Positions 49,341-60,736 of a stretch of DNA of 64,000 nt are shown piece after piece; position 1 is the stretch's first letter; each line of letters begins with the position of its first letter. Source of the stretch: Planococcus citri. Lineage: Eukaryota; Arthropoda; Insecta; Hemiptera; Pseudococcidae. The notes under the pieces are model-generated. The model did not search any database, was not told the DNA's origin, and saw only the letters and a list, made by a program, of their open reading frames with translations. The stretch is taken from assembly GCF_950023065.1 (NCBI RefSeq), contig NC_088677.1, positions 89,553,469-89,617,468 on the forward strand. The letters are read 5' to 3'. The position numbers and the translations under genes are program-made.

Positions 49341-52300
49341 TTTTTTCATAAAAGTTGATTAGAAGGTTCGATGCTCCTAATACTTGAACTTTTGAATCAA
49401 TTTAGCGAGCTTTAGAGAGCTTTTTAGGCTGTACGTTATACGAATGGGGGGTTTTTGGGTACGGCGAATTCATTTCCGGGGTTGGTTGTTGCAAAAAGCT
49501 CAAAGTTCTCTTCGAAATGAAGCTTTCATTCAAAAAAGTTGAGCTTTCAGTTAGTAGAAAGCTCGATTGACTAAAATAAACGAGCTTAACGTGATCAGCG
49601 ATGCTCAATTAGTATTAGTCGACTATTCGTACACCCTAATTGATGTTCATTTGGCAAAAAAGCTCAATTTTGAAAAATCAGAAATTTTTCAATTTTCATT
49701 ATTTTTGGTATAAAAGATGCTAAATGAGACCAATTTTATTAGGAGAATATAAAGTATTAGGGGGTTCGATGCTCCTAATACTTGAACTTTTGAATCAATT
49801 TTGCGAGCTTTGTAGAGCTTTTTAGACTATACAAAGTGGACGAATAGGGGGGTTTTTGGGTACGGCGAATTCGTTTCCGGTGTTAAATGTTGCAAAAAGC
49901 TCAAAGTTCTCTTCGGAATGAAGCTTTTTTTCATAAAAGTTGAGCTTTCAGTTAGAAAAAAGCTCGATCGACTAAAATAAACGAGTTTGACGTGATCAGC
50001 GATGCTTAATTAGTAATAATCGACTATTCGTACATCTTAATTGACGTTCATTTGGCCAAAAAGCTCAACTTTGAAAAAACAGAAATTTTTCAATTTTCTC
50101 AATTTTTGGTAATGAAAGATGCTAAATGAGACCAATTTCATTAGGAGAATATGGGATATTAGGAGGTTCGATACTCCTGATACTTGAACTTTTGAATCAA
50201 TTTTACGAGCTTTGAAGAGCTTTTTAGGCTGTACGTATTGTACGAATGGGGGGGTTTTTGGGTACGGCGAATTCGTTTCTGGTGTTGGTTTTTGCAAAAA
50301 GCTCAAAGTTCTCTCTCAAATGAAGCTTTTTTTCATTAAAGTTGAGCTTTCAGTTGGAAAAAAAATCGATCGACTAAAATAAACGAGCTTGACGTTATCA
50401 GCGATGCCTAAATAGTATTAATCGACAATTCGTACACCTTAATTGACTACCATTTTGTCAAAAAGCTCAATTTTGAAAAAACCTAAATTTCTCAATTTTG
50501 ACCATTTTTGGTAATAAAAATGATGCGAATTGAGACCAAATTCATTAGGAGAATATGGGATATTAGGAGGTTCGATACTCCTGATACTTGAACTTTTGAA
50601 TCAATTTTGCGAGCTTTAGAGAGCGTTTTAGGCTGTACGAAGAGTGCGAATGAGGGGGTTTTTGGGGTCGGCGAATTCGTTTCCGGTGTTGGATATGCCA
50701 AAAAGCTCAAAGTTTCCTCTGAAACGGAGCTTTTTTTCATAAAAGTTGAACTTTCAGGTAGAAAAAAGCTCGATCGACTTAAATAAACCAGGTTGACGTG
50801 ATCAGCGATGCTTAATTAGTAATAATCGACTACTCGTACACCTTAGTTGACTTTCATTTGGCCAAAAAGCTCAATTTTGAAAAAAACAAAATTTTCAATT
50901 TTGACCATTTTTGGTAATGAAAGATGCAAAATGAGACCAATTTCATTAGGAGAATATAGAGTATTAGGAGGTTCGATACTCCTAATACTCGAACTTTTGA
51001 ATCGATTTTGCGAGCTTTGTAGAGCTTTTTAGGCTGTACGAAGTGGACGAATAGGGGGGTTTTTGGGTACGGTGAATTCGTTTCCGGTGTTGGTTATTGC
51101 AAAAAGCTCAAAGTTCCCTTCAAAATGAAGCTTTTTTTCATAAAAGTTGAGCTTTCAGTGAGAAGAAAGCTCGATCGAATGAAATAAACGCGCTTGACGT
51201 GATCAGCGATGCTTAATTAGTAATAATCGACTATTTGTACACCTTAATTCACTACCATTTGGCCAAAAAGCTCAACTTTGAAAAAGTACAAATTTTTAAA
51301 TTTTCACAATTTTTGGTAATAAACGATGCTAAATGAGACCAATTTCATTAAGAGAATATAGAGTATTAGGAGGTTCGATACTCCTGATACTTGAACTTTT
51401 GAATCAATTTTGCGAGCTTTAGAGAGCTTTTTAGGTTATACGAACAGGACGAATAGGGGGGTTTTTGGGTACGGCGAGTTCGTTTCTGATGTTGGTTGTT
51501 GCAAAAAGCTCAAAGTTCCCTCTCAAATGAAGCCTTTTTTCATAAAAGTTGAGCTTTCAGTTGTAAGAAACCTCGATCGACTAAAATAAACGAGCTTGAC
51601 GTGATCAGCGATGGTCAATCAGTAATAGTCGACTATTCGTACACCCCAATTGACTATCATTTGGTCAAAAAGCTCAATTTTGAAAAAACCAAAATTTTTC
51701 AATTTTCACCATTTTTGGTAATAAAAGATGCTAAATGAGACCAATTTCATTAGGAGAATATGGGATATTGGGAGGTTCAATGCTCCTAAGACTTGAACTT
51801 TTGAATCGATTTTGCGAGCTTTAGAGAGCTTTTTTGACCGTACGAAGTGGACGAATAGGGGGGTTTTTGGGTACTGTGAATTCGTTTGCGGTGTTGGTTG
51901 TTGCAAAAAGCTCAAAGTTCCCTCGGAAATGAAGCTTTTTTTCATAAAAGTTGAGCTTTCAGTTAGTAGAAAGCTCGATCGACTAAATGAAACGAGCTTG
52001 ACGTTATCAGCGATGCTCAATTAGTAATAATCGACTATTCGTACACCTTAATTGACTTTCATTTGGCCGAAAAGCTCAATTTTGAAAAAACAGAAAATTT
52101 TCAAATTTTGATCATTTTCGAGTATAAAAGATGTCAAATGAGACCAATTTCATTAGGAGAAGATAGAGTATTAGGAGGTTCGATACTCCTAATATTTGAA
52201 CTTTTGAATCGATTTAGCGAGCTTTAGAGAGCTTTTTAGGTTGTACGAACTGGACGAATAGGGGGGTTTTTGGGTATGGCGAATTCGTTTCTGGTGTTGG

Positions 52301-52990
52301 TTTTTGCAAAAAGCTCAAAGTTCCCTTCGAAATGAAGCTTTTTTTCATAAATGTTGAGCTTTCAGTTAGAAGAAAGCTCGATCGACTGAAATAAACCAAG
52401 TTGACGTGATCAGCGATGCTCAATTAGTAATAATCGACTATTCGTACACCCTAATTGGCGTTCATTCGGCCAAAAAGCTCAGTTTTGAAAAAAACAAAAT
52501 TTTCAATTTTGACCATTTTTGAATATAAAAAATGCTAAATGAGACCAATTTCATTAGGAGAATATAGAGTATTAGGAGGTTCGATACTCCTAATACTCGA
52601 ACTTTTGAATCGATTTTGCGAGCTTTGTAGAGCTTTTTAGGCTGTACGAAGTGGACGAATAGGGGGGTTTTTGGGTACGGCGAATTCGTTTCCGGTGTTG
52701 ATTCTAGCAAAAAGCTCAAAGTTCCCTTCGAAATGAAGCTTTTTTTCATTAAAGTTGAGCTTTCAGTTGGAAAAAAGCTCGATCGACTAAAATAAACGAG
52801 CTTGACGTGATCAGCGATGCTCAATTAGTGAAAAGATGTCAAATCAGATCAATTTCATTTGGAGAATATGGGATATTAGGAGGTTCGATACTCCTAATAC
52901 TTGAACTTTTGAATCAATTTGGCGAGCTTTAGAGAGCTTTTTAGGCTGTACAAACTTGACGAATAGGCGGGTTTTTGGTACGGCGAATTC
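49340..52990. repeat. Satellite array of about 400 bp units, about ten copies
   Basis: The landmark GGTTCGATACTCCTAATACT recurs near 49365, 49763, 50165, 50570, 50970, 51370, 51775, 52177, 52578 and 52881, giving spacings of about 397-406 bp except a last shortened unit of about 303 bp. Each unit also contains GCGAGCTTTAGAGAGCTTTT, GGGGGGTTTTTGGGTACGGC and GACGTGATCAGCGATGCT. Units differ by point changes and small indels of perhaps 5-10 percent. Minus-strand ORFs in it are repeats of the same peptide and are not genes. Confidence 0.92.
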
Positions 52991-53093
52991 ATTTCCGGTG
53001 TCAGATTGGCCCGTCGTCGCGACGTCGCTATGGAACGATGCTTTTTTCACCAAGAAAATGGTTCATTAAAAATCTCATCAAAAAAGTGTGTTT

Positions 53094-53448
53094 GACAATT
53101 TTTTCGTTGCTCAATTCGAGTGCAGAAAAGTTCCATTTTGGAGTAGAAGGAAGCTGCGAATCGGCGATTGGACGTCGGAATTGAATTCCCTGTCCCAAGA
53201 AACCCCCCTAGCCGAGAGATGGAGTCGCTGGCGCGCATATTTCGAGGAGTTAATTTTTTTGAAAAAAAAACTGCATTTTGTGCAAAAAGTTGACTCCTTG
53301 AAATATGCGCGTCAGCGACTTCAGCTCTCGGCTGGGAGGGTTGCTTGGGGCGAGTAATTCACTGCCGGTGTCAGATTGGTGCAACGGCGCTTCCTTCTAC
53401 TCGAAAATGGCACTTTTTTGTACTGAAAATGAGCTGGGAAAAAATTGT
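53094..53448. repeat. Imperfect palindrome after the satellite
   Basis: The left arm (53094-53252) with AGTAGAAGGAAGC, CCAAG and GCCGAGAG is mirrored by the right arm (53291-53448) with CTTGG, CTCTCGGC and GCTTCCTTCTACT. The arms are clearly complementary but diverged. The unit edge phrase CGGTGTCAGATTGG near 52997 recurs at 53367, linking it to the end of the satellite. Confidence 0.65.
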
Positions 53449-53970
53449 CAAATTTTACACTTTCACCTACCTTTTCTGACTAATTTGTGGACGCGAAGTC
53501 CGAATCTGGTGTCCATTTGTGTCGTGGAACGCTGCTTCATTGAGAATTTGCAACTATTTCGCAAATTGCGTGTCCGATTGCAAAACAAACGTCTTTTTTG
53601 GATTGAGCATGCTCAAATTAGTCAGAAATCGTCATTAATATCGCAAAATTTGAACATTTTTTCTTGCTCATTTTGGGTCCAAAAAATGGTAAATTATCGG
53701 TACAAGGAAGCGTCGTCGGAGCAATCTGACATCGGAAATGAATTCGCCGTCCCAAGAAACCCCCCTAGCCAAATTTTCAGCTCGATTGGCGACTAAAAGT
53801 TTTTTCGCCCAAAAAAATGCATGAATTACCCTTTGCATTTTTTGGATTTTTTTGAATTCCAAAAAAATCGAGTAAAGGGTCGTTTTCGACTAATTCAAGG
53901 TCGCCGAGTCCCAATCTGCTATCAGATTCGATCACTCGCCCTTTCTTCATACAGAACCGACGCTCATCTC
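53449..53970. other. Unassigned spacer with partial repeats of the preceding palindrome
   Basis: GAAGCGTCGTCGGAGCAATCTGACATC and CCCAAGAAACCCCCCTAGCC-like phrases (near 53710-53775) repeat parts of 53150-53220. No gene is recognised; ORFs on both strands are short and overlapping. Confidence 0.4.
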
Positions 53971-54306
53971 GGAACCACAAAATCATGCATCAATTTCCAC
54001 CTCATATTCGAAATCTGCGACTTCGAATTACACACTTAGTTTAAATCCATCATATAAAATGCGAAATTGTGTATACCCCAGTACATAAGGTAGTGCAATA
54101 ATGTGTGTTTTTGATTCAGGCAATCCTGATTTCGGTAATATGGATATTTATATCGTCGCACGGGTAACACTCTAGGTAGCCTTTCTTTGCTCTGCTTCCC
54201 CCTCTTCCGCTCCCGCCCAGTGCAGTCCGCGCTCGGCTTGACCATGCTTGCTTATAGGTGTTGGATTGATTCAAAAATACCAGAATTACATAAAATGAAC
54301 AAGCAG

Positions 54307-54312
54307 TTTAAT
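54307..54312 (-). terminator. Candidate polyadenylation signal ATTAAA of paralogue A
   Basis: The minus strand reads ATTAAA about 100 nt after the stop codon. The same hexamer occurs at the matching place after paralogue B (near 59248), inside the conserved phrase GCAGTTTAAT. No AATAAA is closer. Confidence 0.35.
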
Positions 54313-54411
54313 AAATAAAAATACACGTCACAATTCAATCCTATAGATAGATGCCTACATGTAACTATATCTACCGTACGTACATTAAAACAATAACAGT
54401 CAATATAGGTA

Positions 54412-55176
54412 TCAATCTTCTTCTTCTTTTTCTTTTTTTTCTTCTTTTTCTTCTTGATGGGGTTGTGCGGGAATAAGGCTATTTAAACGAAGTATTGCCG
54501 CGTTGCTAGATGCCCGAATAAAATCTCGAAGGCTGTTGCTGGATGCCAGAACATGGTCTCGTAGGCTACTACAATACTCTTCTGCTGTGCAGTTAGATGA
54601 CAGAACATCTACGGATGGGTACGGTTGAAGTCTATCGCAGTGTATGAATAAATCATATTCTGTTTGGTATTTCGGCCAAAACGGAAGTGCTCCGCAATGG
54701 TGTATGTAACAAATTGCGTTTACCTTTCTCATCGCGAAAACATCTTCTCCGAGTACTGGTGAATTACGGGAAGATACGGCTGCCAGAACACCATCTTCAT
54801 TATCGTAACGCACGCGATAAAATTGAATTTCGGCAGCATCAGCAGTCACAGTGTCAGGCCCATTTTCTAATACAAGCTTAACGTCCATCTTTCCCTCTAT
54901 AAATGAATTAATCTTCGTTTCGAATACGACCGTTACCTCATTTTCACTATCCAAAATGTTTCTATCGTCCTTAAACCGAGTGTTTGTGAGGCCATCAGAC
55001 TCTTCGAATGTATTCAGATTCACTCTAAACGTACCATTGCGTGTCCATGAACTGAAGTGTATATTTAGCGTCCACGTTGGATCAGTGTCTGTTTTTGGCT
55101 TGCCTCTCGTACAAGCCATTGCTGTTGCAGCGAACAAAATTAGACAAATTGTCAGCATTCTCGATAATTTCTCCAT
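54412..55176 (-). CDS. Secreted protein of unknown function, paralogue A
   Basis: Single-exon frame of 254 codons from the second in-frame ATG (55176). This start is preferred because MEKLSRMLTICLILFAATAMAC is shared with paralogue B, whereas the two extra upstream codons are not. The N-terminus is a clear signal peptide (hydrophobic LTICLILFAATAMA). The mature part has paired Cys in CYIHHC, then IHC, NC and YC, N-glycosylation sites such as NGT, and a conserved stretch with ETKINSFIEGKMDV and EIQFYRVRY. The C-terminus is an acidic/basic tail (PHQEEKEEKKEKEEED) absent from paralogue B, produced by a GAA/AAG-type microsatellite. No known domain was recognised. Two conserved paralogues with a shared start argue for a real gene, probably extracellular; expression and role are unknown. 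Confidence 0.78.
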   Translation of the reverse strand: MEKLSRMLTICLILFAATAMACTRGKPKTDTDPTWTLNIHFSSWTRNGTFRVNLNTFEESDGLTNTRFKDDRNILDSENEVTVVFETKINSFIEGKMDVKLVLENGPDTVTADAAEIQFYRVRYDNEDGVLAAVSSRNSPVLGEDVFAMRKVNAICYIHHCGALPFWPKYQTEYDLFIHCDRLQPYPSVDVLSSNCTAEEYCSSLRDHVLASSNSLRDFIRASSNAAILRLNSLIPAQPHQEEKEEKKEKEEED

Positions 55177-55224
55177 TTGCAAATTTAGCTACGTACGTAA
55201 AATAGGTACACTATTTTTTTTCAC

Positions 55225-55234
55225 TTTATAAATA
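55225..55234 (-). promoter_or_regulatory. Candidate TATA box of paralogue A
   Basis: On the minus strand this reads TATTTATAAA, about 49 nt upstream of the ATG, which would give a transcription start near 55200 and a very short 5' UTR. The corresponding place in paralogue B reads CTACGTAGCAC and has no TATA-like sequence. Confidence 0.35.
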
Positions 55235-55559
55235 TCTACCTGCCACCTTATTAGAAATTCACGCGATTTTTCAATGTTTAAACGACTTTACTCGTTAACA
55301 CGTAGATTCACTACTCAAGTACCAGTAGGGCTGGCTTAGGTAAGTACACTGAAATAAAATAATTTAAAGACGAACGCGCTACTTACCATTGTGTAAGATG
55401 ACTGGAAAACATGTGTGTCGTTGTCCTCTTCTCTCGATCTCCAAAACCTGTTATAAATGCAAAATGAAGCGAGCCCGCTGGAATGGTAGTAATGGTACCT
55501 TGGTACCTACATTCTCTCATTCCATATGGTAGTGGACCTGTATTTCCAGAGTTCATAAC

Positions 55560-58500
55560 TTAATCAATTCGTTTGCGAATGATTCATTGAATATGAATCA
55601 ATTCGTTCGCGAATGATTCACTAAAAAAAACAATGCGTTCGCGAATGATTCACTAAAAATGAATCAATTTGATCGCGAATGACTCACTATAAAAATGGAT
55701 CAATTCATTCGCGGATGATTCACTGAAAATGAATCAATTCGTTCGCGAATGATTCACTAAAACTGAATCAATTCGTTCGCGAATGAATTACCAAAAGTGA
55801 ATTAATTCGTTCGCGAACGAGATTTGCCAAAAAATATGCATTTGCGAATGATTCACAAAAAGAAGAATCAATTCGTTCGCGAACGAGACTCGACAAAAAC
55901 GAACCACTTTGTTTGTGAACGAAATTCGCCAAAGAATGAACTTATTCATTCGCGAATGATTCACAAAAAATGAATCAATTCGTTCGCGAACGAGACTCGA
56001 CAAAATTGAACCACTTTGTTCGTGAACGAAATTCGCCAAAGAATGAACTTATTCATTCGCGAATGATTCACAAAAAATGAATCAATTCGTTCGCGAACGA
56101 GACTCGACAAAATTGAACCACTTTTTTCGTGAACGAAATTCGTCAAAGAATGAACCTATTCATTCGCGAATGATTCTCTGAAAAAAAAACAAATCGTTCG
56201 TGATCGAGATTTTCCAAAAATGAACCAACTCATTCGCGAATGATTCACAAAAAATGAATCAATTTGTTCGCGAATGATCCACTTAAAATGAATCAAATCG
56301 TTCGCGAATGATTCACTAAAAATAAATCAATTCGTTCGCGAATGATTCACCAGAGATGAATTAATTCGTTTGCGAACGAGATTTGCCAAAAAATGAACCA
56401 ACTCATTCGCGAATGATTTACTAAAACTGAATCAATTTGTTTGCGAATGATTTACTGAAAGTGAATCAATTCGTTCGCGAACAAGACTTGACAAAAATGA
56501 ACCACTTTGTTCGTGAACAAAATTCGCCAAAAAATGAACCTATTCATTCGCGAATGATTCGCTGAAAATGAATCAATTCGTTCGCGAACGAGATCCACCA
56601 AAAATGAACCATTTCATTCGCGAATGATTCACAAAAAATGAATCAATTTGTTCGCGAATGATTCACTGAAAATGAATCAATTCGTTCGCGAATGATTCAC
56701 TAAAACTGAATCAATTTGTTCGCGAATGATTTACTGAAAGTGAATCAATTTGTGCGTGAACGAAATTCGCCAAAAGATAAACCTATTCATTCGCGAATGA
56801 TTCGCTGAAAATGAATCAATTCGTTCGCGAACGAGATTTGCCAAAAATGAACCAACTCATTCGAGAATGATTCACAAAAAATGAATCAATTTGTTCGCGA
56901 ATGATTCACTGAAAATGAATCAATTCGTTCGCGAATGATTCACTAAAACTGAATCGATTTGTTCGCGAATGATTCACTAAAACTGAATCGATTTGTTCGC
57001 GAATGATTTACTGAAAGTGAATCTATTCGTTCGCGAACGAGACTCGACAAAAATGAACCACTTTGTTCTTGAACAAAATTCGCCAAAAAATGAACCTATT
57101 CATTCGCGAATGATTCGCTGAAAGTGAATCAATTCGTTCGCGAACGAGATTTGCCAAAAATGAACCAACTCATTCGCGAATGATTCACAAAAAATGAATC
57201 AATTTGTTCGCGAATGATTCTCTAAAAATGAATCAATTTGTGCGTGAACGAAATTCGCCAAAAAATGAACCTATTCATTCGCGAATGATTCGCTGAAAAT
57301 GAATCAATTCGTTCGCGAACGAGATTTGCCAAAAATGAACCAACTCATTCGCGAATGATTCACAAAAAATGAATCAATTTGTTCGCGAATGATTCTCTAA
57401 AAATGAATCAATTTGTGCGTGAACGAAATTCGCCAAAAAATGAACCTAATCATTCGCAAATGATTCGCTGAAAATGAATCAATTCGTTCGCGAACGAGAT
57501 CCACCAAAAATGAACCAACTCATTGGCGAATGATTCACAAAAAATAAATCAATTCGTTCGCCAATGATTTGCCAGAGATGAATTAATTCGTTCGCGAACG
57601 AGATTTGCCAAAAAATGAATCAATTTGTTCGCGAACGATTCTCTAATAATGAATCAATTTGTTCGTGAACGAAATTCGCCAAAAAATGAACCTAATCATT
57701 CGCAAATGATTCGCTGAAAATGAATCAATTCGTTCGCGAACGAGATCCACCAAAAATGAACCAACTCATTGGCGAATGATTCACAAAAAATAAATCAATT
57801 CGTTCGCCAATGATTTGCCAGAGATGAATTAATTCGTTCGCGAACGAGATTTGCCAAAAAATGAATCAATTTGTTCGCGAACGATTCTCTAAAAATGAAT
57901 CAATTTGTTCGCGAACGATTCTCTAATAATGAATCAATTTGTTCGTGAACGAAATTCGCCAAAAAATGAACCTATTCATTCGCGAATGATTCGCTGAAAA
58001 TTTATCAATTCGATCGCGAACGAGATCCACCAAAAATGAACCAACTCATTCGCGAATGATTCACAAAAAATGAATCAATTTGTTCGCGAATGATTCTCTA
58101 AACATGAATCAATTTGTGCGTGAACGAAATTCGCCAAAAGATAAACCTATTCATTCGCGAATGATTCGCTGAAAATGAATCAATTCGTTCGCGAACGAGA
58201 TTTGCCAAAAATGAACCAACTCATTCGAGAATGATTCACAAAAAATGAATCAATTTGTTCGCGAATGATTCTCTAAAAATGAATCAATTTGTGCGTGAAC
58301 GAAATTTGCCAAAAGATAAACCTATTCATTCGCGAATGATTCGCTGAAAATGAATCAATTCGTTCGCGAACGAGATTTGCCAAAAATGAACCAACTCATT
58401 GGCGAATGATTCACAAAAAATAAATCAATTCGTTCGCCAATGATTTGCCAGAGATGAATTAATTCGTTCGCGAACGAGATTTGCCAAAAAATGAATCAAT

Positions 58501-58610
58501 TTGTTCGCGAACGATTCTCTAAAAATGAATCAATTTGTTCGCGAACGATTCTCTAATAATGAATCAATTTGTTCGTGAACGAAATTCGCCAAAAAATGAA
58601 CCAATTCGTT
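55560..58610. repeat. Satellite of about 30 bp units rich in TTCGCGAA, about 3 kb
   Basis: About one hundred units of roughly 29-34 bp, such as AATCAATTCGTTCGCGAATG followed by ATTCACTAAAAATG. Variants alternate GAATGATTCAC and GAACGAGATTTGCC. The core TTCGCGAA is self-complementary. Higher-order repeats of about 240 bp are visible, for example the block with GAGATCCACCAAAAATGAAC near 57497 recurs near 57740, and an allied block recurs near 58370. It lies exactly between the two copies of the duplicated gene segment. Frames through it are repetitive and not genes. Confidence 0.93.
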
Positions 58611-58905
58611 CGGAGGCAGTTCGAATTTCTAAACAATTATTTTAAAATTCAGTAATTTGGAATTACTGATACAGAATTCTGAAAATTTATTTGAAATTTT
58701 GCAATACCTACAAAGACAATGGGAATTTTGAAAAATGGTTTGAAATTTGTTATTTGCGATGTGAATTTTGAAAAATTGATTGAAAATTTCATAATTAGGT
58801 AAGTGGCAATAAGGAATTTCAGAAAATTGATTTAAAATTTCGTAATACAAAGACTATGGAAATTTGGAAAAATGATCTGAAATTTTGTCAATTAGAAACA
58901 ACCAC
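58611..58905 (+). repeat. Left arm of the inverted repeat flanking paralogue B
   Basis: Beginning CGGAGGCAGTTCGAATTTCT, this arm is the reverse complement of parts of 60737-61181, which ends AACTGCCTCCG. Matches include CTAAACAATTATTTTAAAAT at the outer end and ACTATGGAAATTTGGAAAAA near 58854. The arm lacks perhaps 150 bp present in the right arm. Confidence 0.8.
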
Positions 58906-60553
58906 AAAAGCATGCATCAATTTCGACGTCATATTCGAAATCAGCGACCTCGAATTAGTTAAAATCCGTCATAAAAAATGCGAACTTCGGTTTACCCCTG
59001 TACATAAGGTATAGTGCAATTTGTGTTCTTGATTCAGGCAAGCCTGATTTCGGTAATGTGGATATTTATATCCATCGTCACAAGGGTAACACTAACTCTC
59101 CAACGCATAGACATTTGAACTTGGAGACGTAGGGTTGCTTGAAGCTTGAATGACAATAAAAAGGATGGCAATTAGGTATCTCCGTACTATTCCAGGTAAA
59201 GTGTTAGATTGATTCAAAAATAACGGAATTATAAAATGGACAAGCAGTTTAATTAATAATAAATAGTAGGTAAGAATTAAATAAAAATTCAATTGAGATA
59301 GGTAAGTAATAAAATTCTTACTTAATGAGTAGGTATTACATATATTTGGAAAACATGAATAGAAAAAGAAACTGCAGTGTGCAAACCGAGGACACGTCAC
59401 AATTCAATCCTATAGAATAGATAGATGCCTGTATCTATGTACAGAAAAACAACAATCAATGTACGAGTAGGTATCAATCTTCTTGATGGGGTTGTGCTGG
59501 AATTAGGCTATTTAAACGATATATTGCTCTGTTGTTGAATTCCATAATATCATCCCGAAGGCTGTTGCTGGATGCCAGAACTTGGTCTCGTAGGCTACTA
59601 CAATGATCTGCTGATGTGCGGTTAGATGACGGAACATCTACCGATGGGTACGGTTTAACTCTATCACATTGTATGAATAAATTATATTCTTGCTGGTATT
59701 GCGGCCAAAAAGGAACTTGTCCACAACGTTGGATATAACAAATGCCTCGTACCTGCCTTACGAAAGGATCACCTGCATAACGGGAAGACACTACTGGCAG
59801 GACACCATCTTCCTTATTATAACGCACACGATAAAATTGAATTTCGGCAGCATCCGTAGTCACAGTGTAAGGCCCATTTTCCAATGTAAGCTGAACGTCC
59901 ATCTTTCCCTCTATAAACGAATTAATCTTCGTTTCGAATACGACTGTTACATTATTTTCACTATCCAAAATGGTTCTATTGTTCTTAAACTGAGGGTCTG
60001 CGAAGCCTTCGTAGAAATTAGTCACTGTAAACGTACCATTGCGTGTCCACGTAGTGAAGTGCATATTTAGGGTCCACGTTGGATCAGTGTCTGTTTTTGG
60101 CTTGTTACTAACACAAGACATTGCTGTTGCGGCGAAGAAAATTAGACAAATTGTCAGCATTCTCGATAATTTCTCCATTTTCACATTTAGCTGGCACACG
60201 TAAAATACACGATTTTTTGCACTGTGCTACGTAGGTACCAATGTAATTAGAAATTTCGCGATTTTTAAACGTTCACACCACTTTACTCGTCAAGTTAACA
60301 CGTAGGTACGTGGGTATAAGATTCACTACTCAAGTAGGGCTAGCTAGGTACACTGAAATAATTTAAAGAGGAATGCGCTACCATTGTGTAAGATGACCGG
60401 AAAACATACGTATATGTGTCGTTGGCCTCTTCTCTCGATCTCCACAACCTGTTATTCGGAAAATGCAAATGAAACAAGCCGGCTGGCATGATTCATTATT
60501 TCATTCCATAGTACGCCCAGTGGCTAGTACACAATATTTTTTTCCAGAGTTCT
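58905..60553. repeat. Segmental duplication, copy 2
   Basis: This copy matches 53971-55557 from AACCACAAAAGCATGCATCA to TTCCAGAGTTC. It has about 150 bp of extra AT-rich sequence downstream of the gene (about 59246-59400). It is enclosed by inverted-repeat arms that copy 1 lacks. Confidence 0.85.
59474..60178 (-). CDS. Secreted protein of unknown function, paralogue B
   Basis: Single-exon frame of 234 codons, starting at the ATG shared with paralogue A (60178); seven further in-frame codons upstream are not shared. The signal peptide is hydrophobic (LTICLIFFAATAMS). The mature protein keeps CYIQRC, FIQC and HC, DPTWTLNMHF, NGTF, ETKINSFIEGKMDV, EIQFYRVRY and SSNSLRDDI. Compared with paralogue A it lacks the charged C-terminal tail (ends PAQPHQED), has NRT where A has NCT, and has a short deletion after the DGVLPVVSSR region. 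Most differences are substitutions or in-frame indels, suggesting that selection maintained the protein. No family was recognised. Candidate roles such as a salivary or effector protein would be guesses. Confidence 0.78.
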   Translation of the reverse strand: MEKLSRMLTICLIFFAATAMSCVSNKPKTDTDPTWTLNMHFTTWTRNGTFTVTNFYEGFADPQFKNNRTILDSENNVTVVFETKINSFIEGKMDVQLTLENGPYTVTTDAAEIQFYRVRYNKEDGVLPVVSSRYAGDPFVRQVRGICYIQRCGQVPFWPQYQQEYNLFIQCDRVKPYPSVDVPSSNRTSADHCSSLRDQVLASSNSLRDDIMEFNNRAIYRLNSLIPAQPHQED

Positions 60554-60736
60554 ACTTTGTCTACAAATTACAAAACTTTCAATCAATTTTTGGAATCCAC
60601 ATTGTCTCTATATAATAAAATTTTAAATCATTCTTCAGAATTTCCATTGTTTTCACGTACCTAACAAAATTTCAAATCAATTTTCAAGGTCACATTGTCC
60701 ACAAATTCCAAAGTTTATAATCAATTTTCGGAATTC

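Larger units (their letters stand above)
53971..55557. repeat. Segmental duplication, copy 1
   Basis: Starting at AACCACAAAATCATGCATCA and ending at TTTCCAGAGTTC, this segment matches 58905-60553 in the same order: 3' flank with GATTTCGGTAAT and ATATTTATAT, a secreted-protein gene, its upstream flank, and the phrase TTGTGTAAGATGAC. Copy 1 differs in the 3' flank (54170-54250), where a GC-richer stretch replaces sequence seen in copy 2. Confidence 0.85.

Noticed and set aside
50037..52824. Series of minus-strand ORFs starting MSIADHVKL in the 400 bp satellite
   Set aside because: The same peptide repeated once per satellite unit, with stops at different places; a by-product of the tandem repeat.
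54851..55231. 126-codon plus-strand ORF
   Set aside because: Antisense shadow of paralogue A; a similar shadow occurs over paralogue B at 59690-60070.
55560..58610. CRISPR-like regular repeats
   Set aside because: Units are contiguous and variable with no unique spacers, in a eukaryotic setting; a tandem satellite.
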